From NCBI RefSeq assembly GCF_900142065.1, contig NZ_FSRJ01000002.1, positions 124,001 to 188,000 of the forward strand: a stretch of 64,000 nt of DNA. The letters run 5' to 3'. Below, piece by piece: positions 61,313 through 64,000 of this stretch (positions are counted from its first letter, which is position 1; each line of letters starts with the position of its first letter). The translations under genes and the position numbers were made by a program. Below the pieces are notes generated by a model. It made no database searches, had not been told where the DNA came from, and saw only the letters and a program-made list of their open reading frames with translations. The stretch is from Agromyces cerinus subsp. cerinus. Its GTDB lineage: Bacteria > Actinomycetota > Actinomycetes > Actinomycetales > Microbacteriaceae.

Positions 61313-61380
61313 GAGTGGCGAGCTCCAGAGAACGGCGGCGGGCGGATGCCGCGGGGCGAATGCCTGACCCTTGCAAGTGT

Positions 61381-61410
61381 ACCGGCCGTGCTCAGTCGAG
61401 CACGGCCGGT
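61381..61410 (-). terminator. Terminator of the RHS gene
   Basis: 13-bp perfect stem (ACCGGCCGTGCTC/GAGCACGGCCGGT) with an AGTC loop, 31 bases after the RHS stop codon. Confidence 0.85.
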
Positions 61411-61441
61411 GGGTCCGCCCGGTGCGCGCGGGCGGTGCCGC

Positions 61442-64000
61442 TCAGGTGCCGCTGGTGTTGGGCGCCGAGGGTTGCGTGCCGTTCTTCGTCGGCGGCGTCG
61501 GCAGCGCCTTCTTCGTCGGGGCGCCCTGCTTCGCCTTCGTGGGCGTCGCCGGCAGCGGCTTGGGAGTGCCCGACGCCTTCGCGATGCCGCCGGCGCCGCT
61601 CGAGGTGCCCGCCGCGCTCGAGCTCTGGCTGCTGTTCACCGCCGGGGTGCCGCCCGACGTCGCGTTGCCGGTGGCGGCGCCGACCGGTTTCGCCGTGGCC
61701 GCGGCATCCGTGCCGCCGAACTTCGCCCGCTTGCCGTATGGCGCGCCCAGCTTGACCGTGCCCTCGCCCAGATCGATGTCGATGAGGGGGTTCGGGTCGA
61801 ACATCTCGGCGGTGTCCTGCCACTTCTTCGCGGCGGCCCGGTCCATGCCCGCGCCGAGCGTGGCGAACGACGTCGGCAGGTGGTTCGCCGTGCCGGCGTC
61901 GATCCACGAGCCGAGCGGTCCGAGGGCGCCGAAGCCCGACATCTGTCCGGCGGCGTCGCTCTTGTCCCAGGCCGCCCGAACGATGTCGTTGGCCTTCGCG
62001 ATCGTGAAGAGGGCACCGCTCGGATCGGTGTACCTGATGGCGTTGGACCCCGCGTAGGCATAGGAGGCCTGGAGTTCTGGAGCCTCGAGGATGCTGAATG
62101 GCTCGCTCAACGCGGGATCGACCGTCAGGAACAGTTCGCGCCTGGCGTCGTACCAGCGCTCCCCGAAGTCGATGAGGCTCCGCCGCTCGTCGGTGTAGGC
62201 GCCGGCGTACTGGTACGCCGTGCGGTACACCGTGGAGTGCTCGTCGATCCACACCTCGCCGGTCGGGAAGTACTCCTGGTGCTGGAACGCCTGACCGCCC
62301 GCGTCGGTGACGACGTTGGTGCTGCCCTGCAGGTCCTTGTGCAGGAAGTACCGCTGCCCCTCGGGCGCGTACGGGTCGTCGCCGGGGTCGCGCTGCTGCG
62401 CGATCAGCTCGTCGTCGATCCAGATCTGCTTCGTGAGCTCGGTGCCGTTGCGCACCGTGACCCACGGGTTGATGAACGCGTGCTCGCCGTTCGGGCCGCG
62501 TTCGATGACCCGGCGGCCGGCGTCGTCGTAGGCGTACTCGGTCGTCTGCCCGTATTCGTCGACGAGTTCCATCTTGCCGGCCCAGTTCCAGGTGATCTCG
62601 CGAGTGATCTTCGCCTTCTTGCCGGTGCCGTTGACGATCTGGATGAGCTCGCCGTCGGCGTCGTAGTGGAAGGTGTCCTGGCCCTGGGTGCTGACCTGGT
62701 GCGGACCGTCGGCGTCGAAGGTGCGGGTGAACGAGTACGAGGTCGCGGCCTGCACCTTGCTGCCGAGCTTGTCGACCTGCGCCTTCTTCTCGACGTTGCC
62801 GGCGTCATCGAAGTCGAGGTCGAACGTGAAGCTGCGCGTGTTCTTCCACACCGCGGCCGAGCCGGAGGTGAACGTGAGGCGGTCGTACGGGTCGTACGTG
62901 TACGTCATCGAGACCGGACTGCCGAACAGGTTGGTCACCGTCGCCGGCACGTTGTTCGAGTAGGTCTTCGGGTTGCCGACCGCGTCGTACGTGTACGACT
63001 GGTCCTGCACCTCGCGGTACGCGACGGGGTTGCCCTTCAACGGGCGATCCGCCGAGACCGTGCGCACGTTGCTGAGCCAGCGGGTGAGCGGCTCGTACGT
63101 CCACGAGGTGGTCGCGCCGTTGCCGTAGTCGATCGCCGCGGGCGTGAGGAACTCGTCGTAGCGGCGGTCGGTCACGTAGTCGTAGTGCCAGGTGGTCGGT
63201 TCGTCGACGTAGAGCGGGTTGCCGTCCGCGTCGAACATCGGGTTGCCGTCGGCGTCGAGCTGGGGCACCCGGACGAGGCCGGGTTCGTCGCCGACGACCG
63301 ACTTCGTCAGGCCGCCGGCGTCGTAGTCGTACGTCAGCACCTCGCCGTCGGGATAGGTCATCGTCGAGATCCGGCTGAGCCCGTCGTAGACCCATTCGGT
63401 CGTCCACTGGAACTTCTCGTCGCCCGGCTTCCAGTTGTGCAGCTTGATCTCGCTGAGCTGGTTCGTCGTGTTGCCGAGCGCGTCGTACTCGAGCGTCACC
63501 ACACGGGCGGCGTCGTCGATCTGCACGATCCTGCCCGCGCCGTTGCCGTCGGCTCCGACTTCGCCGTACGTGTACGTCACGTCGGGGGTGTCCTCGGGGT
63601 AGTCGACCTTCACGAGATTCTGCAGCTCGTAGTGGTAGGTCGTCTCGACGTCCTCCTCGCGCAGCGTCGGCGAGACCTCCTTGATCACCTTGCCCTCGGC
63701 GTCGAACCAGGTCTCCACCAGGCCGCCGTCAGGAGTGTCGGTCGTCAGCTTGTTGCCGACCCCGTCGTAGGTGTGGGTGGTCGCGTTGCCCGCCACGTCG
63801 ACGACCTGCAGCAGCTCGCCGAGCGGGTTGTACTCGTAGGTCGCCGTCTTGGGAGGCAGCAGGTCGAGCGGGTTCGGCGTGGCCGGGTCGAGCGGTTGGT
63901 CGTCCATCCGCAGTTCGTTGCCGCGGATGTCGGTGGAGGTCGTCGTCACCCGGCCGCGGGGGTCGGTGCTCACGGCCTGCTGCACGTCGACTCCGTGGCC
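61442..64000 (-). CDS. RHS/YD-repeat protein, N-terminus beyond the window
   Basis: The minus frame is open to the window edge (852 codons to the stop). Many YD repeats (YEYNPLGELLQVVDVAGNATTHTYDGVGN, YEYDALGN, YDYDAGGLTKSV, YAYDDAGRRVIERGPNGE) build the RHS cocoon. The RHS core lies near AYQYAGAYTDERRSLIDFGERWYDARRELFLTVDPAL and ends with YAGSNAIRYTDPSG, after which toxins usually begin. Here about 175 residues follow: a helical part (FTIAKANDIVRAAWDKSDAAGQMSGFGALGPLG ... AAKKWQDTAEMFDPNPLIDIDLGEG), then a long Ala/Thr/Pro/Ser tail. No known toxin domain or adjacent immunity gene is seen. Likely secreted or wall-associated polymorphic-toxin-type protein. Confidence 0.88.
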   Translation of the reverse strand, partial: GHGVDVQQAVSTDPRGRVTTTSTDIRGNELRMDDQPLDPATPNPLDLLPPKTATYEYNPLGELLQVVDVAGNATTHTYDGVGNKLTTDTPDGGLVETWFDAEGKVIKEVSPTLREEDVETTYHYELQNLVKVDYPEDTPDVTYTYGEVGADGNGAGRIVQIDDAARVVTLEYDALGNTTNQLSEIKLHNWKPGDEKFQWTTEWVYDGLSRISTMTYPDGEVLTYDYDAGGLTKSVVGDEPGLVRVPQLDADGNPMFDADGNPLYVDEPTTWHYDYVTDRRYDEFLTPAAIDYGNGATTSWTYEPLTRWLSNVRTVSADRPLKGNPVAYREVQDQSYTYDAVGNPKTYSNNVPATVTNLFGSPVSMTYTYDPYDRLTFTSGSAAVWKNTRSFTFDLDFDDAGNVEKKAQVDKLGSKVQAATSYSFTRTFDADGPHQVSTQGQDTFHYDADGELIQIVNGTGKKAKITREITWNWAGKMELVDEYGQTTEYAYDDAGRRVIERGPNGEHAFINPWVTVRNGTELTKQIWIDDELIAQQRDPGDDPYAPEGQRYFLHKDLQGSTNVVTDAGGQAFQHQEYFPTGEVWIDEHSTVYRTAYQYAGAYTDERRSLIDFGERWYDARRELFLTVDPALSEPFSILEAPELQASYAYAGSNAIRYTDPSGALFTIAKANDIVRAAWDKSDAAGQMSGFGALGPLGSWIDAGTANHLPTSFATLGAGMDRAAAKKWQDTAEMFDPNPLIDIDLGEGTVKLGAPYGKRAKFGGTDAAATAKPVGAATGNATSGGTPAVNSSQSSSAAGTSSGAGGIAKASGTPKPLPATPTKAKQGAPTKKALPTPPTKNGTQPSAPNTSGT

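Overview
The window is high-GC DNA (about 70% GC, strong GC3 bias, many GTG starts and ATGA/GTGA start-stop overlaps). It looks like chromosome of an actinobacterium, most likely a member of the Microbacteriaceae (Agromyces/Microbacterium-like). The support is the gene set: DUF3151 next to purA, a small-type PurL, TauE and DUF389 proteins, LPxTG/LAxTG surface proteins, an Erm methyltransferase and an MT0933-like antitoxin. I see no rRNA, tRNA, CRISPR array, insertion sequence or prophage. No gene-free stretch exceeds 300 bases.

Layout. 1-4.5 kb: a TPR protein (cut by the window start), an HSP90-family chaperone and a DtxR/MntR-type repressor, all on minus. 4.5-6 kb: manganese transporter mntH, whose start codon lies inside one of two operator palindromes. 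6-7.3 kb: an ECF-like sigma factor with an upstream single-pass membrane protein. 7.4-12.2 kb: two small secreted proteins, a TrmH/SpoU methyltransferase, CorA, an NTF2-like protein, and a hydrolase/TetR divergent pair with a perfect operator. 12.2-17.3 kb: argG, a subtilase, DUF3151 and purA. 17.4-23.2 kb: an alkyl-sulfatase-like enzyme, an antitoxin-like protein, GNAT, TauE and a four-repeat LPxTG surface protein. 23.3-29.3 kb: two solute:sodium symporters of the acetate/pyruvate type, each with a small membrane partner, facing away from a shared regulatory region; one operon also encodes a LytS-type kinase and LytTR regulator. 29.5-33 kb: DUF389, a LAETG surface protein and lpd, with a relic of the lpd 3' end on the far side of the surface gene. 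33-38.5 kb: EamA transporter and two ABC systems (one YtrA-regulated). 38.5-40.7 kb: a repeat cluster, chorismate mutase, SDR and OsmC. 40.8-52.8 kb: a phosphonate island (phnM, phnF, a secreted metallophosphoesterase, phnD, phnC, a double phnE, and the HpnW/PhnX-like/HpnZ trio) with no C-P lyase core. 52.8-56.2 kb: an EEP-family operon, then Erm and a TmrB-like protein. 56.2-57.5 kb: a second copy of the membrane-protein/sigma module. 57.5-61.3 kb: small membrane proteins, NUDIX and purL. 61.4-64 kb: a large RHS/YD-repeat protein that runs off the window.

Most notable signals. (1) Two paralogous membrane-protein/sigma-factor modules 49 kb apart share a promoter-like motif with identical internal spacing, which suggests an autoregulated ECF system not of the usual zinc anti-sigma type. 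(2) The Erm gene is preceded by a short leader ORF with an Arg-Pro-Arg motif and competing hairpins, typical of macrolide-inducible attenuation. (3) A LytTR-type direct repeat (21-bp period) lies between the two symporter operons. (4) About 1 kb carrying a surface-protein gene appears inserted between lpd and its terminator, with the lpd tail duplicated. (5) A palindromic repeat family sits between genes, supplies stop codons and has apparently expanded inside mntH. (6) Many starts follow a TANNNT hexamer by 6-9 nt, which suggests common leaderless transcription.
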